Source: Leifsonia williamsii
GTDB lineage: Bacteria; Actinomycetota; Actinomycetes; Actinomycetales; Microbacteriaceae
Direction: 5' to 3'
DNA: 64,000 bases
Assembly: GCF_030433685.1 (NCBI RefSeq)
Contig: NZ_JAROCF010000001.1
Span: forward strand, 3,472,001-3,536,000
Of this stretch, positions 52,713 to 61,554 are shown piece after piece. Position 1 is the first letter of the stretch; each line of letters opens with the position of its first letter. The notes beneath the pieces were generated by a model. It ran no database searches. It was not told the origin of the DNA and worked only from the letters and a program-made list of their open reading frames with translations. The translations under genes and the position numbers were made by a program.

Positions 52713-54169
52713 CAGTAGGCCCCCGTCCGGGAGAGCACCGCGCGCACCGTCTTGGCGAGGATCCGCAGATCGCCCGAGACCGACCAGTTCTCCACGTACG
52801 AGAGGTCGAGCAGCAGCCCCTCCTCCCATGCCAGATCGGACCGGCCGCTGACCTGCCACGGCCCGGTCAGCCCGGGTTTCACCAGCAGTCGCCGGCGGGC
52901 GCTGTTCTCGTAGCGCGCGGTCTCTCGCGGCAGCGGCGGACGCGGGCCGACGATGCTCATGTCGCCGCGGAGCACATTCCACAGCTGAGGCAGCTCGTCG
53001 ATGGAGTAGCGGCGCAGGAATCGGCCGACCCGTGTCACCCGGGGGTCGGCGCGCACTTTGAACAGCGGGCCGTCCGCCTCGTTGAGCGCGGCGAGACCGT
53101 GCAGTGCGCGGTCTGCGTCCTCCTGCATCGACCGCAGCTTCAGGATGGTGAAGGGGCGGCCGTCGACGCCAACGCGCTGCTGGCGGAAGAACACACGGCC
53201 GCCGTCCTCCCGCCGGATCGCGCACGCCGCCGCCGCCATCAGCGGTGCGGTGACGATGAGACCGATCACGGCGAGGACCACGTCCAGCACGCGCTTGCCG
53301 ATGTACTTGCCGCCCGCGTAGGAGGGCTGCCTGACCAGGATGACGGGCGACTCGGCGAAGTGCAGCACGTCGATGCGCGACGGCGTGACGCTCTCGAGCC
53401 CCGGTGCGAGCAGGAGCTGGACGCCCTCCGGCTCCAGCTCCCACGCCAGGCGACGAAGCCCGACCGCCGACGAGGCGGTGGTCGCGTGGGTGGGCAGCGA
53501 GCCGACGACGACCGCCTCCACCCCGTGGAGGCGCGCGGTCTCTCTCACCTCCGAGAACCAGTCCTCGTCGCACGGGGCCATCGCCTCGCCGCTCCTGTCG
53601 CCGACGCTCGCCACCACGCGCAGACCGTGGAGCGGGTCCGCGAGCAGAGTGCGCTCGATCCGTTCCACCTCGCCCGCCGTGCCGATGACCAGCGTCGGGC
53701 GCGGCGACTCGGCCACCGAGAGACGCACCCAGCGGCGCCAGGCCCACCGCGAGGCGAGCACCATGACCGTTCCCGCGGGGAACGCGTAGAGCAGGAACGC
53801 GCGAGACGGTTCGAGCTGGAGCAGCATGGTCAGGAAGGCGCAGCCGGTGAACACGGCGCCGCTCGCCCGGAGGGCGGAACGCCAGTCCTCGGCGCCCCGG
53901 CCGAAGGCGAACGCGTCACGCGGCCGCAGAAGGTACAGAGCGCCCACCCAGACGACGGCGGTGAGCGCCGTGACGGCCGAGTAGTCGACGCGGAACCGGT
54001 CGATCAGGAAGTCGTGCCCGCTGCCGACGCCGAAGCGCGCCAGATGCGCGAACAGCAGGCACGAGACGACGGCGAGCGCATCGGTCACCGGCAGCAGCCG
54101 GATGGCCACGGCGCCTGCGGAGCGTCTGGTCGCCCCGGTGTCAGCGACGTACGCGGCGACGCGCGTCAT
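52712..54169 (-). CDS. polyprenyl-phosphate glycosylphosphotransferase (WbaP/WcaJ type)
   Basis: A 485-residue membrane enzyme that starts each repeat unit by transferring a sugar-1-phosphate to undecaprenyl phosphate. N-terminal membrane helices (about 20-115), a cytoplasmic Rossmann-like region, and the C-terminal sugar transferase domain (about 285-485) with KRVLDVVLAVIGLIVTAPLM, RRYSIDELPQLWNVLRGDMS, IVGPRPPLP and KPGLTGPWQVSGRSDL. Its length and domains are typical of the exopolysaccharide class. It overlaps the tyrosine phosphatase gene by 4 nt. Confidence 0.92.
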   Translation of the reverse strand: MTRVAAYVADTGATRRSAGAVAIRLLPVTDALAVVSCLLFAHLARFGVGSGHDFLIDRFRVDYSAVTALTAVVWVGALYLLRPRDAFAFGRGAEDWRSALRASGAVFTGCAFLTMLLQLEPSRAFLLYAFPAGTVMVLASRWAWRRWVRLSVAESPRPTLVIGTAGEVERIERTLLADPLHGLRVVASVGDRSGEAMAPCDEDWFSEVRETARLHGVEAVVVGSLPTHATTASSAVGLRRLAWELEPEGVQLLLAPGLESVTPSRIDVLHFAESPVILVRQPSYAGGKYIGKRVLDVVLAVIGLIVTAPLMAAAACAIRREDGGRVFFRQQRVGVDGRPFTILKLRSMQEDADRALHGLAALNEADGPLFKVRADPRVTRVGRFLRRYSIDELPQLWNVLRGDMSIVGPRPPLPRETARYENSARRRLLVKPGLTGPWQVSGRSDLAWEEGLLLDLSYVENWSVSGDLRILAKTVRAVLSRTGAY

Positions 54170-54705
54170 CGGTTCTGCCCGATCCACGCGGTGGCGGCGT
54201 CGATCGCGGGCAGCAGCTGGAGCTCCAGCTCGCGCCACGCGCTCTCCGGTGCGCCGAACGGGTCGATCACGTCGCCGCCGCCGTCGAAGCCGCGGAGCGT
54301 GCGCACCCGCGCCGGAGCCGCAGGCTCGGTCGCGACGATACGCCGCCGCTGCGCCTCCGTCGCCGTGAGCACCAGGTCGATGCCGGCGAGGTCGACCTCC
54401 CGGATGCTGCGGCTCACGAACCCGGTCGGGTCGGCGCCGAGGCGTTCCAGCAGCTCGCGCGCCCCCTGCTCCATGTCCCGGCCGGAACGGGCCCGCAGGC
54501 CCGCGCTCTCGACCCGCACGCCGTCGATCCCGGCCGACCGGAGGCGGTGCGCCAGCAGACGCTCCGCCACCGGCGACCGGCAGATGTTGGCGGTGCAGAC
54601 GACGAGCACGCGCGAGACCGTGCCCGCGGTGCCGACGGCTCCGAAGGGATCATCGAGCAGTGCGGCCCCGCCGACACCGGTGTGCCGTGTCGGACGAGCC
54701 GTCAT
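54166..54705 (-). CDS. low-molecular-weight protein-tyrosine phosphatase
   Basis: A 179-residue phosphatase with the P-loop C37-T-A-N-I-C-R43-S-P and the general acid aspartate in VIDPFG. About 30 extra N-terminal residues precede the domain. In many gram-positive exopolysaccharide systems a tyrosine phosphatase counteracts the BY-kinase; here the partner kinase is on the other strand (44256-46319). Overlaps the LAXTG-protein gene by 4 nt upstream and the glycosylphosphotransferase by 4 nt downstream, so it is part of the operon. Confidence 0.9.
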   Translation of the reverse strand: MTARPTRHTGVGGAALLDDPFGAVGTAGTVSRVLVVCTANICRSPVAERLLAHRLRSAGIDGVRVESAGLRARSGRDMEQGARELLERLGADPTGFVSRSIREVDLAGIDLVLTATEAQRRRIVATEPAAPARVRTLRGFDGGGDVIDPFGAPESAWRELELQLLPAIDAATAWIGQNR

Positions 54706-55277
54706 GCGGACTTTTCCGGCGCACTCCGGCGCCGGCGGACGACCACGAGCAGCACGCCCGCGATCACGAGCCCGAGCGCGACGGCGCTGATCGCGTACAC
54801 GGCGACGGTCGACCCCGTCGACGCGAGGCCGTCACCGCCCGAGCCGGACACCGCCGGAGCCTCGGACGCGCCGACCGGGACGACGGTGATGGTGAACGTG
54901 TCGGTGGGCGCCCCGCCCGTACCGGCCACCCGCAGCGAGTAGTCGCCACGACCGTCCGTCGGCATGCGCAGCGTGAACGTGAGCGAGCCGTCGTTCTTCG
55001 CGGTCATCGACCAGTCGCGGTCGCTCACCGTGGAGGCGAGGGTGATCGACGCGCCGCTGATCCCTCGAGCGGACGCGGTGACCTCCTGGTCGGCTGCGAA
55101 GCGCCCGGCCGGTGCGGTGAAGGTGACCGTCTCACCGGGAGCGACGACGGCGTGGTCGATCGTGCCGTGGATGCCGTCGCTCGGGACGTAGCCGCCCGGA
55201 GTCTCGGCACTCGCGGCCGCGGCGGGGGCGAGCAGCAGAGCGAGCGCCACGGCGCCGGTCAGAAGGAGGTTTCGCAT
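54702..55277 (-). CDS. sortase-anchored LAXTG surface protein
   Basis: A 191-residue secreted protein: signal peptide (about 1-25, ending ASAETP), a beta-rich Ig-like middle domain (GTIDHAVVAPGETVTFT, RGDYSLRVAGTGG), and at the C-terminus LASTG followed by a hydrophobic helix and a RRRR tail. LAXTG is the motif recognised by class E sortases of high-GC Actinobacteria. Its place inside an exopolysaccharide operon suggests a role in displaying or holding the polymer at the wall, which is inference. ATG 55277 with GAAAGGCAAC upstream. Confidence 0.85.
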   Translation of the reverse strand: MRNLLLTGAVALALLLAPAAAASAETPGGYVPSDGIHGTIDHAVVAPGETVTFTAPAGRFAADQEVTASARGISGASITLASTVSDRDWSMTAKNDGSLTFTLRMPTDGRGDYSLRVAGTGGAPTDTFTITVVPVGASEAPAVSGSGGDGLASTGSTVAVYAISAVALGLVIAGVLLVVVRRRRSAPEKSA

Positions 55278-55334
55278 CGGTGTTGCCTTTCATGTGCGAT
55301 GAATGTGAGAGGTGAAGTCAGGGGACGGAGCACG

Positions 55335-57152
55335 TCAGCCGCAGCCGCCGACCGTGGTGGCGACCGGGCGCGCCATCGGTGTCGTGACGACACCGTCGAG
55401 CGTCACGTCCGCGCCGGGGAGCAGCGCGAACACGGCCTTCACGGTCGTGGACGCACCCGGTGCGAGCTCCGTGGCGGCCTGCCCGGCGTCGTGTCCGGCC
55501 AGGGAGGCCGGGACGACACCGAGGGGCGCGCCGTCGCGCTCGATCGACTGCAGGCGGAGCCCTTCGGCGCCGACGAACAGCAGCCGGGTGCGCACGGAGC
55601 CGACCGGTGTGTCGGTGACGCCCGCGCCGGTCACGTACCAGGGCGCGGAGGCGATGTCGGCCGGCGCCGTCGAGCGCAGGGTGGCGGTCACGGTGATCGT
55701 CCGGTGCGCGCGACGGTCCGTGGGCGTGCAGGACGCCGCAGCGACCCGCGCCTCCAGGTCGTAGCCGAGCTTGGCGCCCGTGGCATCGGCCAGGAACACA
55801 CCGACCGGGGTTCCGTGGGCATCGATGCGCGCCAGGGGGCCCGCGACCGCCGTACCCGCGACGGTGCGCTGGAGGGCGGCGTCGGCGAACCAGATCGAGA
55901 TGCGGCCCTGCGCGGCGGCGGAGTCGAACGCCGAGAGCAGAGCCCGCGCGTCCACACCGCCGTGGAGCAGCCGGTCGAACACGGCGCGCGTCACCTCGGC
56001 GAAGAACGCGTCCTGGTCGGCCGGCTCCGGGAGCCGGAGGTAGACCTCGCGCAGCAGCTCCTGCGTGGCGTTCCGCTCGGTCAGCTCGCGTCCCCCGACC
56101 GTGATCGGCCCGGTCACGCGCAGGAGTTCGGCGATCGTGGCCGCGTCGACCGAGACCACGCCGTCGATGGGCCGGCCCAGCGCGCGCTCCCACATCCGGG
56201 CGGCGAGCTCGCCCGAGCGGGTGAAGTCGGGGGTGAGGTTGACGTCCTGGAGGTAGCGCCCGGGAAGATCCCCGAACAGGGCGCGCTCCGCGTCGGTCAC
56301 CGGCAGGGGCTCCGTCGGCCGGTTCACGTCCGGCGGCGTCAGCTGCCGCCCGAGTTCGACGTGACCCGCGTCGGCGGTGAGTTCGGACATCGCGCCGGCG
56401 ATGCCTCCGCTCGCACGCAGCTCCGCGTTGTTGTTGAGGAGCAGTGCATAGTGGCGCTCCCCGTCGCCGCCCAGGGCGTGCGGGAGGATATCGGCGGCGA
56501 CGGACGCTGCGGCGACGGTCTGCCGGAGTGGTGCGAGGAGGTCGCGCGCCTGCCGCGCCCGATCGGCGAGCATCGGGACGACGCCGGGACCGTCCGCCTG
56601 GCTCAGCGCGTCATCCGCCTTCTCCAGCGCCCGGGTGGCGGCGCGGAGATCCGTCGCGGCTGCGGACACCCGCGCGAGGTCGACGCTGCCCGACGAGAGG
56701 GAGACGGCGCCCGGCAGGTCGGACAGCGTGGGGACCAGCGGGACGAGGCCGTCGTGCACCGCGGTGGTCAGCCCGTCGACCGTGAGACGGTACGACCGGA
56801 GGTCGTCGCCCAGCAGCGGCACCCCCTCCGCCGCCCGCCAGACCGGGTCCCCGATGAACGACCCGGCAGAGCGCAGGCGGTCGTCGAGCCGGCGCACCGC
56901 AGAGGCTTCCTCATCGGCGGCACCCGCGGCCGACGGCGAACCCGCCTCCGTCTTCAGTGCGGAGATCGCGCGTGCCGCATCCGACGGCACGGCGGAGAGC
57001 TGGCCCGCGGAGAGCGCGAGCCGGACGCCGATCCAGCCGGCGGCGGCGACCACCAGCAGGAGGAAGGCCCCCACCCAGCCGAGCACCAGACGGCGGCTAC
57101 GGCGCAGGTTGCGGGCGCGACGGTCGCCGGACACCGCTGCGCTGCGGCTCAC
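55335..57152 (-). CDS. DUF4012 domain protein
   Basis: A 605-residue protein with one N-terminal transmembrane helix (about 22-45, after a basic RRARNLRRSRR) and a large extracytoplasmic part. The DUF4012 core is seen around LLLNNNAELRASGGIAGAMSELTADAG, GRPIDGVVSVDAATIAELLRVTGPI and TERNATQELLREVYLRL. DUF4012 proteins occur in actinobacterial polysaccharide and cell-wall loci; function unknown. GTG start 57152 overlaps the upstream gene's stop by 4 nt. It is separated from the LAXTG gene by 57 bp. Confidence 0.85.
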   Translation of the reverse strand: MSRSAAVSGDRRARNLRRSRRLVLGWVGAFLLLVVAAAGWIGVRLALSAGQLSAVPSDAARAISALKTEAGSPSAAGAADEEASAVRRLDDRLRSAGSFIGDPVWRAAEGVPLLGDDLRSYRLTVDGLTTAVHDGLVPLVPTLSDLPGAVSLSSGSVDLARVSAAATDLRAATRALEKADDALSQADGPGVVPMLADRARQARDLLAPLRQTVAAASVAADILPHALGGDGERHYALLLNNNAELRASGGIAGAMSELTADAGHVELGRQLTPPDVNRPTEPLPVTDAERALFGDLPGRYLQDVNLTPDFTRSGELAARMWERALGRPIDGVVSVDAATIAELLRVTGPITVGGRELTERNATQELLREVYLRLPEPADQDAFFAEVTRAVFDRLLHGGVDARALLSAFDSAAAQGRISIWFADAALQRTVAGTAVAGPLARIDAHGTPVGVFLADATGAKLGYDLEARVAAASCTPTDRRAHRTITVTATLRSTAPADIASAPWYVTGAGVTDTPVGSVRTRLLFVGAEGLRLQSIERDGAPLGVVPASLAGHDAGQAATELAPGASTTVKAVFALLPGADVTLDGVVTTPMARPVATTVGGCG

Positions 57153-58870
57153 CGCGAACCCAAACGGAGGATCTGCTCGGCGCGGCGGGAGAGCCCGCAG
57201 CGTCCGGCGATCGCGACAGCGCGTCCGAGAGCGGCCCTCCTGGCCGCTTCGTCTGGCGCGCTCAGCGCGCGCAGGGCCGCGGCCTCCACGATGGTGACCG
57301 GCAGCAGGCGGCGGGCGTCCAGCCGCTCGACGACCGCCGCGGCATCCTGTCGGCGCCCCTCAGCGAGGTCGATCAGCGCGCGGGCGCAGGCCGTGGTCTC
57401 GCGCCCGTCGTCGAAGCCGGTGAGAGCGGCGCAGGCGAGCGCCGGCCGGCCGACGGCGAGCTGGAGGAGCGCCACGCCCGCGGCGAGCAGCCCGCGGTCG
57501 TGATTGCTGGCGACGGTGCTCGTATGGAGCTGCTCGGCCAGGCCGAGGCCGTCGAGTGCGCGTCCGGGAGCCGACGCGTCGACGGCGCCGTCGGCCGCCG
57601 TCGCCCGCTGGAGGGCGACCCGGGTGCCGATCGCGCCGCGGACCGCCCAGAACGCGCCGGCGCCGGTCGCGTCGACCTCGGCCAGCACGTCGGTTGCCTG
57701 GTCGGCGAGTCCGGCCTCCACGAGAACCAGGCTGCGCGCCAGCTGGGCCGGCACGAGCCAGGCGTCGTCGGCGTTCGCCGGCAGCGCGGCGAGCGCCTGC
57801 GCCGCCACGGCGAGGTCGCCGCGCAGCGCGGCGCTGAGGGCGATCAGCCCGGTCGCCTGCGCCTCGACATGCGGTCGGTCGGCCGCGATCGCGAGTGCTG
57901 CGGCACCGCGCAGCCGGTGCGCCGCGCCGGCGTGATCGCCGGTGTGCACGAGCGGCAGTGCGCTCTGCAGCCAGAGCTCCGCCGCCTCGTCGTCGGGGGC
58001 GTCGACCTGGTCGAGGAGGCGGCTGAGCGCCTTCGCCTCTGCGACGGCCTTGGTGAAGGAGCCGTCCGCCATCTCGAGCCGGACCCGGCCGGCCTGCAGC
58101 CAGCACCGGTCGAGCGGCGCCATCGCGGCGACCGGGCGGCGGACGCGGCGCGGGACGGCAGGAGAACCGGTGGCCTCGGCGCAGAGCCGCTCGACGACGA
58201 CGAGCCACGGGTCGCCGCAGACCTCGTCGGCGGGGAGCGCCGCGAGCACCCCGGCGAGGCGTGGGGCGTCACGGAGCAGCTCGGGATAGCGACGGCGCAG
58301 ATGCGTCCGCAGCTCGTTGTGCGCGCCGGCGTCGGCGAGGTCGGCGGCCAGCTCGTGGTCGGCGCCGATGCGCGCGTACTCGGAGCGGACGGTAGCCGTC
58401 CAGCGGCCGGCCTCCTCCGCCCCTCTCTCGCATGACGACGTCACGAAGGGGAGCTCCGCGAGGAGGATCACGGGCTCGCCCGCCCGCTCCGCGCGCTCGG
58501 CCCAGCCGAGGGCGACGAGGTGATCGAGCACGGCGTCGGCCTGCGGCTCGCAGCGACGCAGCAGCGTGCGAAGCGGCTCGGTCAGCAGCGAGACGCCGGC
58601 GAGCTTGTCGGAGAGTGCCGGCCACGCGGCGGCATGTCGAGAGGCCGCCTCGTCGGCCACCGCCGCGGCGGCACGCGCGAACGCGAGGTCGACGGCCCGG
58701 TCGGTGACGGGCTCGTCGGCGGGGAGGGCCAGCAGAACCGCCTCCGTCGCTCCCTGCACGCCCCGGCTGCGTCGCAGCACGCTATCCGCCTGTCGGCGCG
58801 ACAACCGCGGCCCCTCTGCAGGGCGCAGGAGGGTGAGGGAGGGCGTGTGTAGCGGAGTGGAGGTGATCAT
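57149..58870 (-). CDS. helical-repeat (TPR/MalT-like) protein without HTH
   Basis: A 573-residue Ala/Leu/Arg/Asp-rich protein made of helical repeats, resembling the helical part of MalT/LuxR-type regulators but with neither an ATPase motif nor a C-terminal LuxR HTH. The N-terminal 100 residues (LSRRQADSVLRRSRGV) may form a winged-helix-like segment. It is the first gene of the polysaccharide operon, coupled to the DUF4012 gene by a 4-nt overlap, and is divergent from the large LuxR regulator. It could be a partner or decoy of that regulator. ATG 58870 is chosen over upstream codons in the AT-rich promoter region. Confidence 0.7.
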   Translation of the reverse strand: MITSTPLHTPSLTLLRPAEGPRLSRRQADSVLRRSRGVQGATEAVLLALPADEPVTDRAVDLAFARAAAAVADEAASRHAAAWPALSDKLAGVSLLTEPLRTLLRRCEPQADAVLDHLVALGWAERAERAGEPVILLAELPFVTSSCERGAEEAGRWTATVRSEYARIGADHELAADLADAGAHNELRTHLRRRYPELLRDAPRLAGVLAALPADEVCGDPWLVVVERLCAEATGSPAVPRRVRRPVAAMAPLDRCWLQAGRVRLEMADGSFTKAVAEAKALSRLLDQVDAPDDEAAELWLQSALPLVHTGDHAGAAHRLRGAAALAIAADRPHVEAQATGLIALSAALRGDLAVAAQALAALPANADDAWLVPAQLARSLVLVEAGLADQATDVLAEVDATGAGAFWAVRGAIGTRVALQRATAADGAVDASAPGRALDGLGLAEQLHTSTVASNHDRGLLAAGVALLQLAVGRPALACAALTGFDDGRETTACARALIDLAEGRRQDAAAVVERLDARRLLPVTIVEAAALRALSAPDEAARRAALGRAVAIAGRCGLSRRAEQILRLGSR

Positions 58871-58967
58871 CGGGTCCTCGATCGGTGTGCGAACTCGGTG
58901 TTTTGAGTATTGCACTTCAATCTGACATTCTAGTGACAACAATCCCGACTCCTACCAACGACTGGCC
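58871..58967. promoter_or_regulatory. divergent AT-rich regulatory region
   Basis: The 97 bp between the operon and the LuxR gene contain an AT-rich core (TTTTGAGTATTGCACTTCAA and TCTAGTGACAACAA) within a GC-rich genome. It must hold both promoters; I see no clear symmetrical operator. Confidence 0.45.
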
Positions 58968-61508
58968 ATGCCCGAAATCAGACCCGCACACTCCGCCGCC
59001 CTCGCCGGCCGCGCCGCCGTCCTCTCCCTCGCCGAGGAGGTCCTCGCCTCCGGCACCGACCTCGATGTCGTCGGCACGCGTTCCAGCGGCCGATCGACTG
59101 TCCTCGACGCGATCGCCGCCACCCTCACCCGCTCCAACCACGCGGTCGTCCGCATCGACGGCCTCCCCTCGCTCTCCGGGATGCCGCTCGCGGCTGCGCA
59201 GCTCGCCGGTTACGGCGGCAGCGCCGCCGAGCGCCGGTCATCCCCGCCGCTGCAGGCGGCGATCGACGCGATCGCGTCCGCCTTCAACCGGGTCCGCGGC
59301 GTGATCGTCGTCGACGACGCCGACCTGCTCGACGACTTCTCCGCAGGAGCGGTCGAGGCGGCCGCGCACCTGGTGGGCGTGCCTGTCGTCCGCGCGCTGC
59401 GCGGGCCGCGCGCCCGCACCACCGGGCGCGGCTCGTACACGGTCGAGCTCTCTCCGCTGCGCCTCGACGAGCTGACCGCGGCCGTCTCCGACCGCCTCGA
59501 GGGGCCGGTCGACCCGCGCACGATGAGCCGGCTGTTCGCGGAGTCCGGCGGCGTGGTCGGCGTCGCTGCCGCCCTGGTGGACGCGGGTCGACGGGAGGGC
59601 CGGCTGATCAACCGGGACGGCTCCTGGTCGGCGTCCGGCGCGCTGGGCAGCCCGTCGCTGACCGGCTTCGCCGAGCGCCTTCTCGACGGGCTCGATGCGG
59701 AGGACCGCGCGACCGCCGAGGTGCTGGCTCTCCTCGGGACGGCGGATCTCGAGACGGTGATCGCCCTCCGCGGCGCCGCCTCCGTCGGCCGACTGGAGGC
59801 GCACGGCGTCGCCCGCATCGCCGTGGTCGGCGACCGCCGGATCGCGACCCTGATGCCGCCCCTCCTCGCCGCCCACTGCCGCACCACCGCATCGGAGGGC
59901 GTCCGCCGGCTGCTCGACGGCGGCCTCGGAGCCACCGGTGGGCGCTCAGCCCTCGGTGCCGAGCCTTCGACGGACGACCAGGCGCTGCTGGTGCACCTCG
60001 TCCACTCGCGCGCCGCAGAGGCGCGGGCCGCCGCCGAGGCGCGCTGGAGCCGCACGCCCGACGCGACGACCGCCGTCGCCCGCATCACGGCGCTGCTCGC
60101 CGACGGCGCAGGCGCCGACGTCGTCGGCAGCGCGTTCTCCGACGCCCTCGCCGTCGACGGCGACCCGGCAGACTGCGCACGGCTCGCCGCTCTGCACGCC
60201 CGCTGGCGCGTGGAGCAGGGGGCATCGCTCGATGTCGCACTGAGCGAGCTCCGCCGGGATGCGTCGGCACTGGGCGAGTTCGCGGGGATCGCACAGGCTG
60301 CCGCCGTCGCGCTCGAGGTCGAGCTCCGCGGCGTCCCCGACGATGCCGACGAGCGCCTCGCACGATCCGACGGGCTTCCGGACGAGGTGACCGCGGCCCT
60401 GCTCGAGGCCAGGGTCCACGTGCTCGTGGCCCGCGGTCGCCTGACCGACGCCCGCGAGTGCCAGCGCGCGCGGGACGCGCTGCCGCTTCCTCTGGACCAG
60501 CGGCTCGCCGCGCTGCACGGCTTCCTCCTGCTCGGCGAGGGCCGGCATGCCGAGGCCTCCGCGCATGCCGCCCGGGGGCTGCGCGCCGCCTGGTCCGCGC
60601 TCGACGCCGCCGCGATCCGCGCGCACGGGTTCGTCAGCGGTCTCTGCCAGGTGATCGGCGGCCAGTACGCCGCGGCCGACGAATCACTGTCGCGCATCCT
60701 CGCACTCGGCGACGCGGGGCCGCTCGACCGGTCGGACGAGCTCGGCATCCTCGCGCTGGCGACCCTCGCCGCTGCGCGTCGCGGCGATGCGGCCTCGGGC
60801 GAGCACCGGCAGGCCCGCATCACGGCCTCCGCCGGTTCGGGCTCCGTCATGGGCCGTGTCGCGTCCGCCTGGAGCACGGCCCAGCTGCTCGCCTACCGCG
60901 GCAGGATGGCGGAAGCCGCGCGCACCCTCACCGACCACGCGGAGGACATGCACCAGGACGGCGTCGAGCTCTGGGCCGTCTGGTCGCTGCTCAACGCCAT
61001 CGAGGTCACGCCGGACGGCATGCTCTCCGACCTCGCCGACGAGTGGCTGGCCGGCATGCAGTCCGAGCATCTGGGCGCCCACTTCGCCTTCCTGCAGGCC
61101 AGGGACACCGGCTCCGCGGAGGAGTTGCGCGCGGTCATCCCGCGGCTCCAGGCGACCGGTCGCTCCGGTCTCGGAGTGCTCGCGTACCGGTTGGCGGCCG
61201 AGCGGCTGCGAGCCCTCGGGGAGACGGAGGAGGCCGCCGAGGTCGACGCCGAGCGCGAGGCGTTCATCGCCCGGTTGCCGCGGCGCGCCTTCGACGCGAC
61301 ACGCTTCAACGCCACGGCGGTGAACCTCACCGGGCGCGAGCGCGAGATCTCGCGCCTCGTCGCCGGCGGCCTGAGCAATCCGCAGATCGCCTCCCGCCTG
61401 GTGCTGAGCGTGCGCACGGTCGAGAGCCACCTCCACCGCATCATGCGGAAGACGGGAACGGCCAACCGCGGCGAGCTCGCCGCCTACGTGCGCTCCCTGG
61501 CCGCCTGA
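58968..61508 (+). CDS. LuxR/MalT-type ATPase transcriptional regulator
   Basis: An 846-residue regulator. N-terminal AAA/STAND-type ATPase with Walker A GTRSSGRST (near 40-48) and Walker B GVIVVDDADLLDD (near 108-120); a long helical sensor region (about 280-770); and a LuxR HTH at the C-terminus (NLTGREREISRLVAGG ... LSVRTVESHLHRIMRKTG). The loop of Walker A has GRST where GKST is usual, so ATP binding should be tested. It is divergent from the polysaccharide operon and probably controls it. ATG 58968. Confidence 0.88.
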   Translation: MPEIRPAHSAALAGRAAVLSLAEEVLASGTDLDVVGTRSSGRSTVLDAIAATLTRSNHAVVRIDGLPSLSGMPLAAAQLAGYGGSAAERRSSPPLQAAIDAIASAFNRVRGVIVVDDADLLDDFSAGAVEAAAHLVGVPVVRALRGPRARTTGRGSYTVELSPLRLDELTAAVSDRLEGPVDPRTMSRLFAESGGVVGVAAALVDAGRREGRLINRDGSWSASGALGSPSLTGFAERLLDGLDAEDRATAEVLALLGTADLETVIALRGAASVGRLEAHGVARIAVVGDRRIATLMPPLLAAHCRTTASEGVRRLLDGGLGATGGRSALGAEPSTDDQALLVHLVHSRAAEARAAAEARWSRTPDATTAVARITALLADGAGADVVGSAFSDALAVDGDPADCARLAALHARWRVEQGASLDVALSELRRDASALGEFAGIAQAAAVALEVELRGVPDDADERLARSDGLPDEVTAALLEARVHVLVARGRLTDARECQRARDALPLPLDQRLAALHGFLLLGEGRHAEASAHAARGLRAAWSALDAAAIRAHGFVSGLCQVIGGQYAAADESLSRILALGDAGPLDRSDELGILALATLAAARRGDAASGEHRQARITASAGSGSVMGRVASAWSTAQLLAYRGRMAEAARTLTDHAEDMHQDGVELWAVWSLLNAIEVTPDGMLSDLADEWLAGMQSEHLGAHFAFLQARDTGSAEELRAVIPRLQATGRSGLGVLAYRLAAERLRALGETEEAAEVDAEREAFIARLPRRAFDATRFNATAVNLTGREREISRLVAGGLSNPQIASRLVLSVRTVESHLHRIMRKTGTANRGELAAYVRSLAA

Positions 61509-61522
61509 GCCACGCGTTTGCG

Positions 61523-61551
61523 ATGGGCGGCGCCGCTGCGGCGCCGCCCAT
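61523..61551. terminator. bidirectional terminator between luxR-type and PIG-V genes
   Basis: Perfect 12-bp arms ATGGGCGGCGCC / GGCGCCGCCCAT with a 5-nt loop, between two convergent genes (stops 61508 and 61555). Confidence 0.85.
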
Positions 61552-61554
61552 CCA

